In this document: positions 28,609-38,252 of the stretch, piece after piece | How the letters are laid out: each line of letters begins with the position of its first letter | Position numbering within the stretch: the first letter of the stretch is position 1 | Assembly (NCBI RefSeq): GCF_003054175.1 | Contig: NZ_QBKN01000021.1 | Location: forward strand, 28,275-92,274 | Origin: Allosediminivita pacifica | Lineage (GTDB): Bacteria > Pseudomonadota > Alphaproteobacteria > Rhodobacterales > Rhodobacteraceae | DNA: 64,000 nt | Direction of reading: 5' to 3' | Program-made: the position numbers and the translations under genes | The notes under the pieces: generated by a model | Told to the model about the DNA's origin: nothing | What the model saw: only the letters and a program-made list of their open reading frames with translations | Database searches by the model: none

Positions 28609-29793
28609 ATGTTCGCCGCTACCGCCCCCTTCCGCAAGGCAGCCGCCCGCGCCATGGCACTTCTTGCCATGGTCTGGCTCGCCGCCTGCGACGCGACCCT
28701 GCCCGCCGGGCTCGGAACTGGCCCGCTGGGCAACGACGGCCCCGGCATCCGCCCGGGTGAAACCGTCCAGGTCGCCCTGCTCGTGCCCCAGTCGGACCCG
28801 CAGGCCGGGCCCGTCGCCCAGTCGCTCGAGAACGCGGCACGCATGGCCCTGGCCGAAACCGGCGCCGACATCGAGCTGGTCGTCTACGACACAGCCGGCC
28901 AGCCCGCCCAGGCCGCCGCCCGCGCCCGCGAAGCGGTGGATGCCGGCGCCAAGATCGTCCTCGGCCCGCTACGCAGCGAGACCTCGAATGCCGTCGCCCG
29001 CGCCGTGCCCGAAGTCAATGTCCTGAGCTTCTCGAACACCACTTCGATCGCCGGCGGCAACCTCTTCGTGCTGGGCCGGACCTTCGACAACATCGCCCAG
29101 CGCCTCGTGGACTACGGTGTCTCGAACGGCGTGCGCAACATCGCCGTACTGCACACCGCGGACGTGCCCGGCCAGGTCGGCCGCAACGCGATCCAGACCG
29201 CCGCCGTCCGCGGCGGCGCCCAAGTCGTCGCCTCCGAGGGTTACGAGCTCAACACCCAGAGCCTGACCGCCGCGCTCGACCGGATCGCTCCCGTCGTCGA
29301 AAGCGGCAACGCCGACGGGCTCTTCCTCACCGACGGCTGGGAAGCAGGCCTCGCGCAGGTCTTCCAGATGGCGCCCGAGAATGGCATCTCGCCTGACTCG
29401 GTGCAGTACATGGGCCTCACCCGCTGGGACGTGCGCCCTGACGGCTTCAACCTGCCCGGCATCGAGGGGGGCCTCTTCACCATGCCCTCGCGCAGCCAGC
29501 AGACCGCCTTCGAGAACCGCTACCGCGAGCGCTACGGCAGCGCGCCCGGGCCGCTCGCCGGCCTCGGCTACGACGGCATCAGCGCCGTGGCGACACTGCT
29601 GCAGGACCAGCGCCGTACCTCGCTCTCCGGCAGCGCCCTGACCCGCTCCGCCGGCTTCAACGGTACCGGCGGCCGCTTCCGCCTCATGGCGGACGGCACC
29701 AACCAGCGCGCGCTGGCCGTGGCGACCATCCGCAACCGACAGGTGACCATCCTTGACCCTGCCCCAACCGGCTTCGGTGGCGCCGGCTTCTGA
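28609..29793 (+). CDS. LppC/LpoA-like penicillin-binding-protein activator lipoprotein
   Basis: 394 aa from the ATG at 28609. A lipoprotein signal ends MVWLAAC with Cys in a lipobox (LAAC, about residue 26). The body is a type 1 periplasmic-binding fold: VQVALLVPQSDPQAGPVAQS, AGAKIVLGPLRSET, NVLSFSNTTSIAGGNLFVLG. In gamma-proteobacteria LpoA activates PBP1A; the alphaproteobacterial relatives are placed in the same family by fold and by their position next to rsmI. The 3' end overlaps glnD by 41 bp in another frame. Confidence 0.88.
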   Translation: MFAATAPFRKAAARAMALLAMVWLAACDATLPAGLGTGPLGNDGPGIRPGETVQVALLVPQSDPQAGPVAQSLENAARMALAETGADIELVVYDTAGQPAQAAARAREAVDAGAKIVLGPLRSETSNAVARAVPEVNVLSFSNTTSIAGGNLFVLGRTFDNIAQRLVDYGVSNGVRNIAVLHTADVPGQVGRNAIQTAAVRGGAQVVASEGYELNTQSLTAALDRIAPVVESGNADGLFLTDGWEAGLAQVFQMAPENGISPDSVQYMGLTRWDVRPDGFNLPGIEGGLFTMPSRSQQTAFENRYRERYGSAPGPLAGLGYDGISAVATLLQDQRRTSLSGSALTRSAGFNGTGGRFRLMADGTNQRALAVATIRNRQVTILDPAPTGFGGAGF

Positions 29794-32557
29794 GCCGGCG
29801 GCCCCCGCCGCTCCGCCGGAGGACCTGATCCTCCCGGCGGAGCAGATCCTCGACATCACCGCCCTGCACGGGCGCATCGACGACGAAATCGACGGCCTGC
29901 GCGAGGAACACGCCGTGCGCAGTGCCGTCGTTGCCGCGTTGAAGGACGCCCGCAACAGCGGGCGCGAAACCATCGCGCAGGCGCTCTCCGAGCGCCCCTT
30001 CGACGCGCCCGGCGCCTGCCATGCCTACTGCTGGCTCACCGACCGGATCGTGGAGACGGTCTTCGACGTGGCTCGCCACCGCCTGCATCCCAAGCCCAAT
30101 CCCACCGAATCCGAACGCCTCGCGATCTTCGCCGTGGGCGGCTACGGTCGGGGCGAGATGGCGCCGCATTCCGACGTCGACCTGTTGTTCCTGACGCCCT
30201 ACAAGATTACCCCCTGGGCCGAGAGTGTCATCGAATCGATGCTCTACATCCTGTGGGACCTCAAGCTTAAGGTCGGCCATGCCTCGCGCACCGTGAAGGA
30301 CTGCCTCCGCCTCGGCGCCAAGGACTTCACCATCCGCACAGCCATGCTCGAGAACCGCTTCCTCAGCGGCGACGGACGGCTGGCGGAGGAACTCGACACC
30401 GCCCTCTGGGACGAGCTTTTCAAGGGCTCCGAAAAGGCCTTCATCACCGCCAAGCTCGACGAACGCGACGCCCGCCACGAAAAGCAGGGCCAGCGCTACA
30501 TGGTCGAACCCAACGTGAAAGAGGGCAAGGGCGGCCTGCGCGACCTGCAGTCCCTCTTCTGGATCACCAAGTACATCCACCACACCGACGACACCTCGGA
30601 GCTCGTCCGCCTCGGCATTTTCCGCCCCGAGGAATACGAGACCTTCGTGCAGGCCGAACGCTTCCTCTGGGCCGTTCGCTGTCACCTGCACCTGGCCGCC
30701 GGCCGCGCGGTGGAACAGCTCACCTTCGACATGCAGGTCGAGGTGGCCGAACGCATGGGCTACGCCGACAAGGGCGGGCGTCGCGCGGTCGAGTGGTTCA
30801 TGCAGGACTACTTCCGCCACGCCACCGCCGTGGGTGACCTGACCCGCATCTTCCTCACCTCGCTCGAGGCGGAACACCGCAAGGACGCACCACTGCTGCT
30901 TCGGATGCTCAAGCGCGCGCCCAAGGTGAAGGACGGCTACGCCACCGTGAACAACCGGCTCGCGGTCGCGGACGAGGACTGCTTCCTGTCGGACCCGCTG
31001 AACCTGCTGCGCATCTTCGAAGAGGCGCTGCGCACCGGGCTGCTGATCCATTCCGACGCCATGCGTCTGGTCAAGGCCAACCTCTGGCGCATCGATGAGG
31101 ACATGCGCCGCAACCCCGAGGCCCGCAAGCTCTTTCTCGACCTGCTGCTCAAGCATGGCAATCCCGAACGCGCCCTGCGGCGGATGAACGAACTCGGCGT
31201 GCTCTCGGCCTTCATCCCCGAATTCGCGCCGATCGTAGCGATGATGCAGTTCAACATGTACCACCACTACACGGTGGACGAGCACACCATTCAGTGCCTC
31301 TGGCACCTGTCCGAGATCGAGAACGGCCACCTGGTCGAGGAACTGCCCGTCGCCTCCACGATCCTCAAGGAGGGCGTGAACCGCAAGGTGCTCTACGTCG
31401 CCATGCTGCTGCACGACATCGGCAAGGGCCGGGACGAGGATCACTCCATCGTCGGCGCGCGCATCGCCCGCAAGGTCTGCCCGCGTCTGGGCCTCAACAA
31501 GACCGAATGCGCCACCGTGGAATGGCTCGTGCGCTACCACCTGCTTATGTCCGACATGGCCCAGAAGCGCGACATCGCCGACCCGCGCACCGTGCGCGAC
31601 TTCGCCAAGGCGGTGCAAACCCGCGAACGGCTCGACCTGCTCTGCGTGCTCACCGTCTGCGACATCCGCGGCGTGGGTCCCGGCGTCTGGAACAACTGGA
31701 AGGCCGCGCTGCTGCGCGCGCTCTACCGGCAGACCCGCCGCGGGCTCGAGGAAGGGCTCGAGGCGCTCAACCGCGAACGCCGCGGCACCGAGGCCAAGCT
31801 CGCCCTGCGCGAACGCCTCTCGGACTGGGATGGCAAGACCGTCCGCACCGAGACCCAGCGCCACTACGAACCCTACTGGCAGGGGCTGCACGTCACCGCG
31901 CATGTCGTCTTCGCGCACCTTCTGCGCGACATCGAACCCGACGAGATCAAGATCGACATCCACCCCGACGAGGACCGCGATGCCACCCGCGCCTGCTTCG
32001 TCCTGCAGGATCACCCGGGCATCTTCTCGCGGCTCGCGGGCGCCCTGGCGCTGGCCGGGGCCAACGTCGTCGATGCGCGCACCTTCACCACCAAGGACGG
32101 CTACGCCACCGCCGCCTTCTGGCTGCAGGATTCCGACGGCTCGCCCTACGACAGCGCCCGCATCCCGCGCCTGCGCGAAACCATCCGCAAGACCCTGCTG
32201 GGCGAGGTGGTGGCCGCCGAGGCCATCGCGCCGAAGGAAAAGCTCAAGAAGCGTGAACGCGCCTTCCGCGTACCGACCTCGATCACCTTCGACAACGAGG
32301 GGTCCGAGATCTTCACGATCATCGAGGTCGATACCCGCGACCGTCCGGGCCTGCTCTACGACCTGACGCGCACGCTGGCGGGCCTGAACATCTCTATCTC
32401 GCTCGCGGTGGTGGCCACCTATGGCGAAAAGGCGGTCGACACCTTCTACGTGAAGGACATGTTCGGCCTGAAGCTCCACTCCGAGGTCAAGCGCCAGCTC
32501 GTGGAGCGCAAGCTGCGCCAGGCCGTCGACGAGGGCAGCGAACGCGCCCGCGCATAG
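29753..32557 (+). CDS. glnD: Bifunctional uridylyltransferase / uridylyl-removing enzyme GlnD
   Basis: 934 aa. Senses glutamine and modifies PII (GlnB/GlnK), controlling nitrogen assimilation. The nucleotidyltransferase motif GGYGRGEMAPHSDVDLLFL is at about 128-146, the HD hydrolase motif MLLHDIGKGRDEDHS at about 550-564, and two ACT domains for glutamine binding lie near 745 and 855 (DHPGIFSRLAGALALAGANV and DTRDRPGLLYDLTRTLAGLN). The start is TTG, placed six bases after an AGGTGA Shine-Dalgarno; an in-frame GTG at 29777 is an alternative. It overlaps the upstream lipoprotein gene. Confidence 0.97.
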   Translation: MTLPQPASVAPASEPAAPAAPPEDLILPAEQILDITALHGRIDDEIDGLREEHAVRSAVVAALKDARNSGRETIAQALSERPFDAPGACHAYCWLTDRIVETVFDVARHRLHPKPNPTESERLAIFAVGGYGRGEMAPHSDVDLLFLTPYKITPWAESVIESMLYILWDLKLKVGHASRTVKDCLRLGAKDFTIRTAMLENRFLSGDGRLAEELDTALWDELFKGSEKAFITAKLDERDARHEKQGQRYMVEPNVKEGKGGLRDLQSLFWITKYIHHTDDTSELVRLGIFRPEEYETFVQAERFLWAVRCHLHLAAGRAVEQLTFDMQVEVAERMGYADKGGRRAVEWFMQDYFRHATAVGDLTRIFLTSLEAEHRKDAPLLLRMLKRAPKVKDGYATVNNRLAVADEDCFLSDPLNLLRIFEEALRTGLLIHSDAMRLVKANLWRIDEDMRRNPEARKLFLDLLLKHGNPERALRRMNELGVLSAFIPEFAPIVAMMQFNMYHHYTVDEHTIQCLWHLSEIENGHLVEELPVASTILKEGVNRKVLYVAMLLHDIGKGRDEDHSIVGARIARKVCPRLGLNKTECATVEWLVRYHLLMSDMAQKRDIADPRTVRDFAKAVQTRERLDLLCVLTVCDIRGVGPGVWNNWKAALLRALYRQTRRGLEEGLEALNRERRGTEAKLALRERLSDWDGKTVRTETQRHYEPYWQGLHVTAHVVFAHLLRDIEPDEIKIDIHPDEDRDATRACFVLQDHPGIFSRLAGALALAGANVVDARTFTTKDGYATAAFWLQDSDGSPYDSARIPRLRETIRKTLLGEVVAAEAIAPKEKLKKRERAFRVPTSITFDNEGSEIFTIIEVDTRDRPGLLYDLTRTLAGLNISISLAVVATYGEKAVDTFYVKDMFGLKLHSEVKRQLVERKLRQAVDEGSERARA

Positions 32558-32582
32558 GCAGTGCTCCAAGCGGGATCGAGGC

Positions 32583-33014
32583 CTATGCCCCGGTCCCGCT
32601 GCGATCGGACTTGGCAAACTGGATCAGGTCCCAGCGGTTTCCCCATGGGTCGCTCCAGACCACCACACGCCCGTAGGGCTCGTCGCGCGGCTCAGTCTCG
32701 AAATGCACGCCCCGCTGTTTCATGCGGGCGAAATCCGCCTCGAAATCCTCGGTCTCCAGAAACAGCCAGACGCGGCCGCCCCCCTGCGCGCCGATGGCCG
32801 CCCGCTGTCGGCCCCCCACCGCGCGCGCAAGCAGGATCTCGCTTTCGCCGTCCGGCGGCGCGATGCGCACCCAGCGCTTTCCTCCGCCAAGATCCGTGTC
32901 CTCGCGACACTCGAAACCGATGCCCAGGAAAAACGCCAGCGCCTCGTCGTAGTCCGGGACCAGCAGGGAAAAGAGGGCAAGGCGGCGCGGCACGGCGACA
33001 TCCGGGAAAGTCAT
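32583..33014 (-). CDS. VOC (glyoxalase/bleomycin-resistance fold) protein
   Basis: 143 aa from the ATG at 33014 (MTFPDVAVPRRLALFSLLVP). Two beta-alpha-beta-beta-beta modules: RLALFSLLVPDYDEALAFFL and, after a linker, VWLFLETEDFEADFARMK with FETEPRDEPYGRVVVWSDPW at the end. The Glu and Gly-Asn metal-site region (DPWGNRWDLIQF) is typical. Reaction unknown. Convergent with glnD and divergent from murJ. Confidence 0.88.
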   Translation of the reverse strand: MTFPDVAVPRRLALFSLLVPDYDEALAFFLGIGFECREDTDLGGGKRWVRIAPPDGESEILLARAVGGRQRAAIGAQGGGRVWLFLETEDFEADFARMKQRGVHFETEPRDEPYGRVVVWSDPWGNRWDLIQFAKSDRSGTGA

Positions 33015-33168
33015 GGATCGGAGCCCAAAGCTACCACGCCACGCCCTTGTCGCAAACGGCGGCGGCCGGTCCGTTCTGCGCCAACCGCGCACTTCACGCG
33101 CCCCCTTCCTCACCTTCCCGCGATCCTCTACTCCTGCGCCGAAACGCAGCGCCAGGAGCCCGCATCTC

Positions 33169-34716
33169 ATGAAACCCATCCGCCTGATCTCGGGCATCAT
33201 GACCGTCGGGTTCTGGACGCTGGCCTCGCGCGTGCTTGGGCTGGTGCGCGACGTGGTCATCGCCGCCCTCGTGGGGCCCGGCCCGCTGATGGACGCCTTC
33301 GTCGCGGCCTTTCGCCTGCCCAACATGTTCCGCCGCTTCTTCGCCGAGGGCGCCTTCAACGCGGCCTTTGTCCCGATGTTCTCCAAGAAGTTCGAGGCCG
33401 AGGACGACCCCATGGGCTTTGCCCGCGATGCCATGGGCGGGCTGCTGTTTGTGCTGCTGATCCTCAGCGCGCTGGCGCTGATCTTCATGCCCGCGCTGGT
33501 CTGGGCCACGGCAGGCGGTTTCATCGGCGACGAACGTTTTGATCTGACCGTGGCCTTCGGGCGCATCGCCTTCCCCTACATCCTCTTCATCTCGCTCGCC
33601 GCACTCCTCTCGGGCGCGCTGAACGCCGTGGGCCACTTCGCCGCTGCGGCTGCCGCGCCCGTGCTGTTGAACGTGATCGTGGTAACCGCCATGGCTCTCG
33701 GCACCACCTTCGGCGCGCCGGTCATCACCTGGCTGATCTGGGCGATCCCCGTGGCCGGCGTGGCGCAGCTTGCGCTTGTCTGGGTGGCCGCCGGTCGCGC
33801 CGGGCTGAACATCCGCCCCGGCCGCCCGCGCCTCACCCCCGACATGCGCCGCCTCGTGGCGGTCGCCGTGCCGGCCGCGCTGGCGGGGGGCGTCATGCAG
33901 GTCAACCTGCTCGTGGGCCAGCAGGTCGCCAGCCACTTCGACAAGGCGGTGGGCTGGCTCTACGCCGCGGACCGGCTCTACCAGCTCCCCCTGGGCGTCG
34001 TGGGCATCGCCGTCGGCATCGTGCTGCTTCCGGACCTGTCGCGCAGGCTCAAGGCCGGCGACACCGCGGGCGGCCGCCACGCCTTTTCCCGCGCGGGCGA
34101 GATCAGCCTCGCCCTCACCATCCCTTCGGCGGTCGCGCTCATGGTGATCCCGCTGCCGCTGGTCTCGGTGCTCTTCCAGCGCGGCGCCACCGGCGCCTCG
34201 GATGCCTCGGCCATCGCGCTCGCCGTCGCGATCTACGGCCTCGGCCTGCCCGCCTTCGTGCTCCAGAAGGTGCTGCAGCCGCTCTTCTTCGCGCGCGAGG
34301 ACACCCGCAGCCCCTTCCGCTACGCGGTCTGGTCCATGGTGGTGAACGCCGCCATCGCAATCGGCCTTGCCCCCGTCATCGGCTGGATCGCACCCGCCAT
34401 CGCCACCACCGCAGCCGGCTGGATCATGGTGCTGCTGCTCGCCCGCGGGGGCCGGGCCATGGGCGAGGTCGCCCGCTTCGACGACCGTTTCCGCGCGCGC
34501 ATCGGGCGCATCTGCGCCGCTTCGGTTGTCATGGGACTGGCGCTTTGGGGCCTCGAACTCCTGCTCGCGCCCTGGCTTTCCGCCGACTACTGGCGCTACC
34601 TTGCCCTCCTTGTCCTGATCTTGGCCGGCATGGCCATCTACGGCCTCGCCGGCCAAGTCCTCGGTGCCTTTAAAATATCCGAATTCCGTGGAGCCTTCCG
34701 TCGATCCGCGCGTTAG
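33169..34716 (+). CDS. murJ: Lipid II flippase MurJ
   Basis: 515 aa with about 14 membrane helices. Translocates lipid II across the inner membrane for peptidoglycan synthesis. MurJ hallmarks: GFWTLASRVLGLVRDVVIAA, AFVAAFRLPNMFRRFFAEGA, FVPMFSKKFE and VASHFDKAVGWLYAADRLYQ. The ATG at 33169 follows an aggag Shine-Dalgarno with long spacing. A phospholipase D-like gene follows after 23 bp. Confidence 0.97.
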   Translation: MKPIRLISGIMTVGFWTLASRVLGLVRDVVIAALVGPGPLMDAFVAAFRLPNMFRRFFAEGAFNAAFVPMFSKKFEAEDDPMGFARDAMGGLLFVLLILSALALIFMPALVWATAGGFIGDERFDLTVAFGRIAFPYILFISLAALLSGALNAVGHFAAAAAAPVLLNVIVVTAMALGTTFGAPVITWLIWAIPVAGVAQLALVWVAAGRAGLNIRPGRPRLTPDMRRLVAVAVPAALAGGVMQVNLLVGQQVASHFDKAVGWLYAADRLYQLPLGVVGIAVGIVLLPDLSRRLKAGDTAGGRHAFSRAGEISLALTIPSAVALMVIPLPLVSVLFQRGATGASDASAIALAVAIYGLGLPAFVLQKVLQPLFFAREDTRSPFRYAVWSMVVNAAIAIGLAPVIGWIAPAIATTAAGWIMVLLLARGGRAMGEVARFDDRFRARIGRICAASVVMGLALWGLELLLAPWLSADYWRYLALLVLILAGMAIYGLAGQVLGAFKISEFRGAFRRSAR

Positions 34717-34739
34717 ATAAAAGACATGGAGCGCGCATA

Positions 34740-36224
34740 TTGACCCTCACACCGCTGATCACCGCCGAAGAGGGGTTCCCCGCCCTCGAGCGTCTTGCAG
34801 CCTCGGCCACGACCGAGCTGCTGCTGGCCTTCCGGGTCATCGACCCGGATACCAAGCTGCGCGCCCCGGAACTTCGCGAGCAGGGGCTCGACGACTGGTC
34901 GGATCTCATCGCGATGTTGGGCGAACGCGGGGTGAGGCTGCGCCTGCTCATTTCCGACTTCGACCCGCTCTTCACCGGCGACCTGCACCGCCAGGCATGG
35001 GCCTCTGCCACCCGCTTTGCTGAAAAGACCCCCGGCGACGTTCAGGTGCTCTGCGCGCCCCACGGCCAGAAGGCCGGCAAGCTCTGGCACCTCGCCATGG
35101 CTCCGCGCCTCATGCGCGCGCTGAAACGGCTCCGACAAGAAGATCGCTCCAAGCTGACCCCCGTGCAGGAGGAAGCGATCAACAGCAAACCGGTGCTGCG
35201 CCCCGTCACCCTGCACCACAAGTTCATCATCGCCGACCGCACCGCCTGCGTCGTCGGCGGGCTCGACATCAACGAACGCCGCTACGACACCAACGAACAC
35301 GACCAGTCGCCCGAGGAAACATGGCACGACGTGGCCACGCAGGTGGACGATCCCGGCTATTCCGAAGCCCTCACCGGTCACTTCGCCACCTGCTGGAACG
35401 CCGCCATCACCTGCGGCGCCGCCTCGCTCGCCAACCGGGCCGACACCTGGGGCGAGGACATGCCGGTGCGCAAGCGGTCGGGCAACCTGCGCCTGCTGCA
35501 GACCTACGCCACGCCCTGCAGCGGGGCAGCCCGGCTGGGCCCCATGCCGCGCGCCTCGGACCACGCCGAGGAACTGCCCCGCCTCTTCAGCGAGGCACAG
35601 CGCTACATCTACATCGAGACGCAGTTCCTGCGCCACGCACCCCTCGCAGATACACTGTGCGAACTCGGTCGTGCCCGCCCAGATCTGCAGCTCATGATCC
35701 TGCTGCCCATGGCCCCCGAGCGGGTGCTCTTCGAGGGCGACCACGGGTTCGATGCGCGCCACGCCCACGGGCTGCAGGTCCGCGCCATCGAGAAGCTGCA
35801 AAAGGCCTTCGGCGACAGGCTCGCGGTCGTCTCGCCCGCACAGGACAAGCGCGCGAAAGCGGGCGAGCCGAACCTCAAGGGCGCCGGCCCGATCTACGTG
35901 CACGCCAAGGTCAGCATCGTCGACGACAAGGCCGGCGTGATCGGCTCTGCCAACCTCAACGGCCGCTCGCTGCTCTGGGATACCGAGGCCTCGGTGCTCT
36001 ACCGCGACGAGGAAACCGCAAAGGGCCTCATGGAGCGGCTGGCGGACAAGTGGCTGGTCGGGGCACCCGGCGATCCGCGCAAGGCCCAGACATGGCGCGA
36101 CCGCGCGCGTGAGAACAGCAACCTCGACCCCGAGGACCGCAAGGGTTTCCTCATGCCCTTCCCGATGGAGCGCGCAAGGCGCTTCTCGCGCCTGCTCACG
36201 CCGCTGCCCGACGACATGTTCTAG
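34740..36224 (+). CDS. Phospholipase D-superfamily protein with two HKD motifs
   Basis: 494 aa. The two catalytic motifs are [20 protein letters not shown] (about 158-177) and [20 protein letters not shown] (about 386-405), each H-x-K-x4-D. Between them a second region begins [18 protein letters not shown]. No signal peptide or membrane helix. It could be a cardiolipin-synthase-like or phospholipase enzyme acting on membrane lipids. Start is TTG with ggag eight bases upstream; the nearby ATG at 34726 runs into a stop after five codons. Cotranscription with murJ is likely. Confidence 0.9.
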   Translation: MTLTPLITAEEGFPALERLAASATTELLLAFRVIDPDTKLRAPELREQGLDDWSDLIAMLGERGVRLRLLISDFDPLFTGDLHRQAWASATRFAEKTPGDVQVLCAPHGQKAGKLWHLAMAPRLMRALKRLRQEDRSKLTPVQEEAINSKPVLRPVTLHHKFIIADRTACVVGGLDINERRYDTNEHDQSPEETWHDVATQVDDPGYSEALTGHFATCWNAAITCGAASLANRADTWGEDMPVRKRSGNLRLLQTYATPCSGAARLGPMPRASDHAEELPRLFSEAQRYIYIETQFLRHAPLADTLCELGRARPDLQLMILLPMAPERVLFEGDHGFDARHAHGLQVRAIEKLQKAFGDRLAVVSPAQDKRAKAGEPNLKGAGPIYVHAKVSIVDDKAGVIGSANLNGRSLLWDTEASVLYRDEETAKGLMERLADKWLVGAPGDPRKAQTWRDRARENSNLDPEDRKGFLMPFPMERARRFSRLLTPLPDDMF

Positions 36225-36237
36225 AGGCCTGCCTGCC

Positions 36238-36924
36238 TCAGCGGTGCCGCAACCTGTCGCGCAGCCGCGCCCAGCCGCCCGGCACCAGAACGATCGTCAG
36301 CGCAAAGCCCACCACGAACCCGCCGATATCGGCGATCCAGTCCGGCCCGCCGCCGAACAGCAGCCCGAAGATCAGCTGCAGCCCCAGCAGCACGCCGATC
36401 AGGGTAAAGGCACGCAGTTGCTGCTCGCCCACCTGTCCCAGCCGCAGCCAGAGCATGTAGGTGAAGGCGCCGATCAGCCCGTAGATCGCGGGAAAGGCAC
36501 CGATCAGCAGGGCCCGGCCCGGCGCCAGGACCCCGAAGATCACCGCGCCGCCCAGGGCCGAGGCCACAAAGACGGCGATGGTGCGCACGTCGCCCAGCGC
36601 CTCGCCCACCATCTTGCCCAGCGCCAGCAGCATGACCCCGGCAAAGGCCGCGTGGGTGAAGCTGCCGTGCACGAAGGGATAGCTCACCAGACGCAGAAGA
36701 TGCTGCGGCCGGAACTGCCCGGTCTCGAACATCCAGCGGAAAAGCTCGGAGGAAAAGCCGTAGCGCTCCAGCGCCGCGAGCCGCCAGCCTACCGCACCGG
36801 GGCCGCCGACGACGCCACGCGCACCGAGAGAGAAGACGACCTCCACCCCCACGATCATGAGAAAGAGCGCCACCACCACGGGCGGCAGCGGGTTGATCGG
36901 GGCTTCTCCGGGGGTCTGCGCCAT
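36238..36924 (-). CDS. Rhomboid-family membrane protein lacking catalytic Ser and His
   Basis: 228 aa with six or seven membrane helices in a rhomboid layout. The loop region [20 protein letters not shown] (about 81-100) keeps the conserved His pair. But the catalytic GxSG position reads [16 protein letters not shown] (about 140-155), with Phe-Pro instead of Ser-Gly-type residues, and the catalytic His helix reads [12 protein letters not shown] instead of the usual AH-x-GG. It is therefore probably not a protease. Function unknown, perhaps binding or chaperoning membrane substrates. Divergent from trpS, 75 bp between starts. Confidence 0.85.
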   Translation of the reverse strand: MAQTPGEAPINPLPPVVVALFLMIVGVEVVFSLGARGVVGGPGAVGWRLAALERYGFSSELFRWMFETGQFRPQHLLRLVSYPFVHGSFTHAAFAGVMLLALGKMVGEALGDVRTIAVFVASALGGAVIFGVLAPGRALLIGAFPAIYGLIGAFTYMLWLRLGQVGEQQLRAFTLIGVLLGLQLIFGLLFGGGPDWIADIGGFVVGFALTIVLVPGGWARLRDRLRHR

Positions 36925-36999
36925 GGGGCCTCTCGCTTGACGGCATATGGGGGCATGGGTAAGCCACCTCCACCTGAGTTTCCAGACGGAGTCCGCGTC

Positions 37000-38025
37000 A
37001 TGTCCGAGGCCGCCCCCACAGGCTTCACCCCCCGCGTGTTTTCCGGCATCCAGCCCTCGGGCGGGCTGACGCTGGGCAACTACCTCGGCGCGCTCAAGCG
37101 TTTTGCCGACAGCCAGAACAGCGGCGTCGAGTCGATCTACTGCATGGTGGACATGCACGCGATCACCGTCTGGCAGGAGCCCGAGAAGCTCAAGCGCGCC
37201 ACGCGCGAGCTTTGCGCCGGCTTCATCGCCTCGGGCGTCGACCCCGAAAAGAGCGTGCTCTTCAACCAGAGCCAGGTGCCCGAGCACGCGCAGCTGGCGT
37301 GGATCTTCAACTGCGTCGCCCGCATGGGCTGGATGAAGCGCATGACCCAGTGGAAGGACAAGGCTGGCAAGAACGCCGAGCAGGCCTCGCTGGGGCTTTT
37401 CGCCTATCCCGCGCTCATGGCCGCCGACATCCTGCTCTATCACGCCACCCACGTGCCCGTGGGCGAGGATCAGAAGCAGCACGTGGAGCTCACGCGCGAC
37501 ATCGCGGCAAAGTTCAACCACGACTACGGCGTCGAGTTCTTCCCCATCACCGAGCCGGTGATCGAGGGCGCGGCCACCCGCGTCATGTCGCTGCGCGACG
37601 GGTCCAAGAAGATGTCCAAGTCCGACCCCTCGGACATGAGCCGCATCAACATGACCGACGATGCCGACACCATCGCCGCCAAGATCCGCAAGGCCCGCAC
37701 CGACCCCGAGCCCCTGCCCTCCGAGGCCGCGGGCCTCTCGGACCGGGCCGAGGCGCGCAACCTCGTGAACATCTACGCGGCTCTGTCGGAGCAGAGCGTG
37801 GATGCGGTCATGGCAGAGGTGGGCGGCAAGCCGTTCTCGGAATTCAAGCCGATGCTGGCGGAGCTGGCGGTGGCAAAGCTCTCGCCGGTCTCGTCCGAGA
37901 TGGCGCGGCTGATGGAAGAGCCCGCCGAAATCGACGCGATCCTCAACCGCGGCTCCGAGCGCGCGCGAGAGATCGCCGCGCCGATCCTGGCGAAGACCTA
38001 CGAGATCGTGGGCATGGTGCGCTGA
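37000..38025 (+). CDS. trpS: Tryptophanyl-tRNA synthetase
   Basis: 341 aa class I aminoacyl-tRNA synthetase. The HIGH-equivalent motif is in [20 protein letters not shown] and the KMSKS loop is [20 protein letters not shown]. Start at 37000 ([16 protein letters not shown]) with a ggag Shine-Dalgarno. Length is normal. It is followed by a repeat-rich gap. Confidence 0.98.
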   Translation: MSEAAPTGFTPRVFSGIQPSGGLTLGNYLGALKRFADSQNSGVESIYCMVDMHAITVWQEPEKLKRATRELCAGFIASGVDPEKSVLFNQSQVPEHAQLAWIFNCVARMGWMKRMTQWKDKAGKNAEQASLGLFAYPALMAADILLYHATHVPVGEDQKQHVELTRDIAAKFNHDYGVEFFPITEPVIEGAATRVMSLRDGSKKMSKSDPSDMSRINMTDDADTIAAKIRKARTDPEPLPSEAAGLSDRAEARNLVNIYAALSEQSVDAVMAEVGGKPFSEFKPMLAELAVAKLSPVSSEMARLMEEPAEIDAILNRGSERAREIAAPILAKTYEIVGMVR

Positions 38026-38096
38026 TAGACAGGTTTCGGACCGCCCTGACGGGCAGTCCGATCCGCGCGATGCCCCTGCGGGCCATCGCGTGACTT

Positions 38097-38173
38097 CCCT
38101 AAGTCCCGGTTAACGCGCGAGCCCAACCCTTTGAAATTGCTGGGTCGGAAAAATGTCCCGGCCCGGGACACCC
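38097..38173 (+). repeat. Dispersed intergenic repeat, module A copy 1
   Basis: Begins ccctaagtcccggttaacg and ends with the palindrome tgtcccggcccgggaca followed by ccc. A related sequence occurs at 48749-48834 (cctaagatccggttaa ... gtcccggcgcgggacaccc) in the same orientation. It lies right after trpS. Confidence 0.7.
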
Positions 38174-38189
38174 ATGGGCAGACCGGCTC

Positions 38190-38251
38190 AGGGGGGGGCT
38201 CTGCCCCCGTCCCTGCGGGACTCCCCCGAGGTATTTCGGGCGAGAAGAAGC
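38190..38251 (+). repeat. Dispersed intergenic repeat, module B copy 1
   Basis: Contains ggctctgcccccgtccctgc, then gggactcccccgaggtattt and cgggcgagaagaag. The same sequence is present in inverted orientation at 48664-48721. It ends two bases before the stop of the minus-strand gene at 38253. Confidence 0.8.
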
Positions 38252-38252
38252 C

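Noticed and set aside
29684..32617. Open frame of 977 codons on the minus strand across glnD
   Set aside because: Antisense shadow of a GC-rich gene; its protein is repetitive Gly/Asp/His/Arg-rich without domains, while the plus frame has full GlnD motifs.
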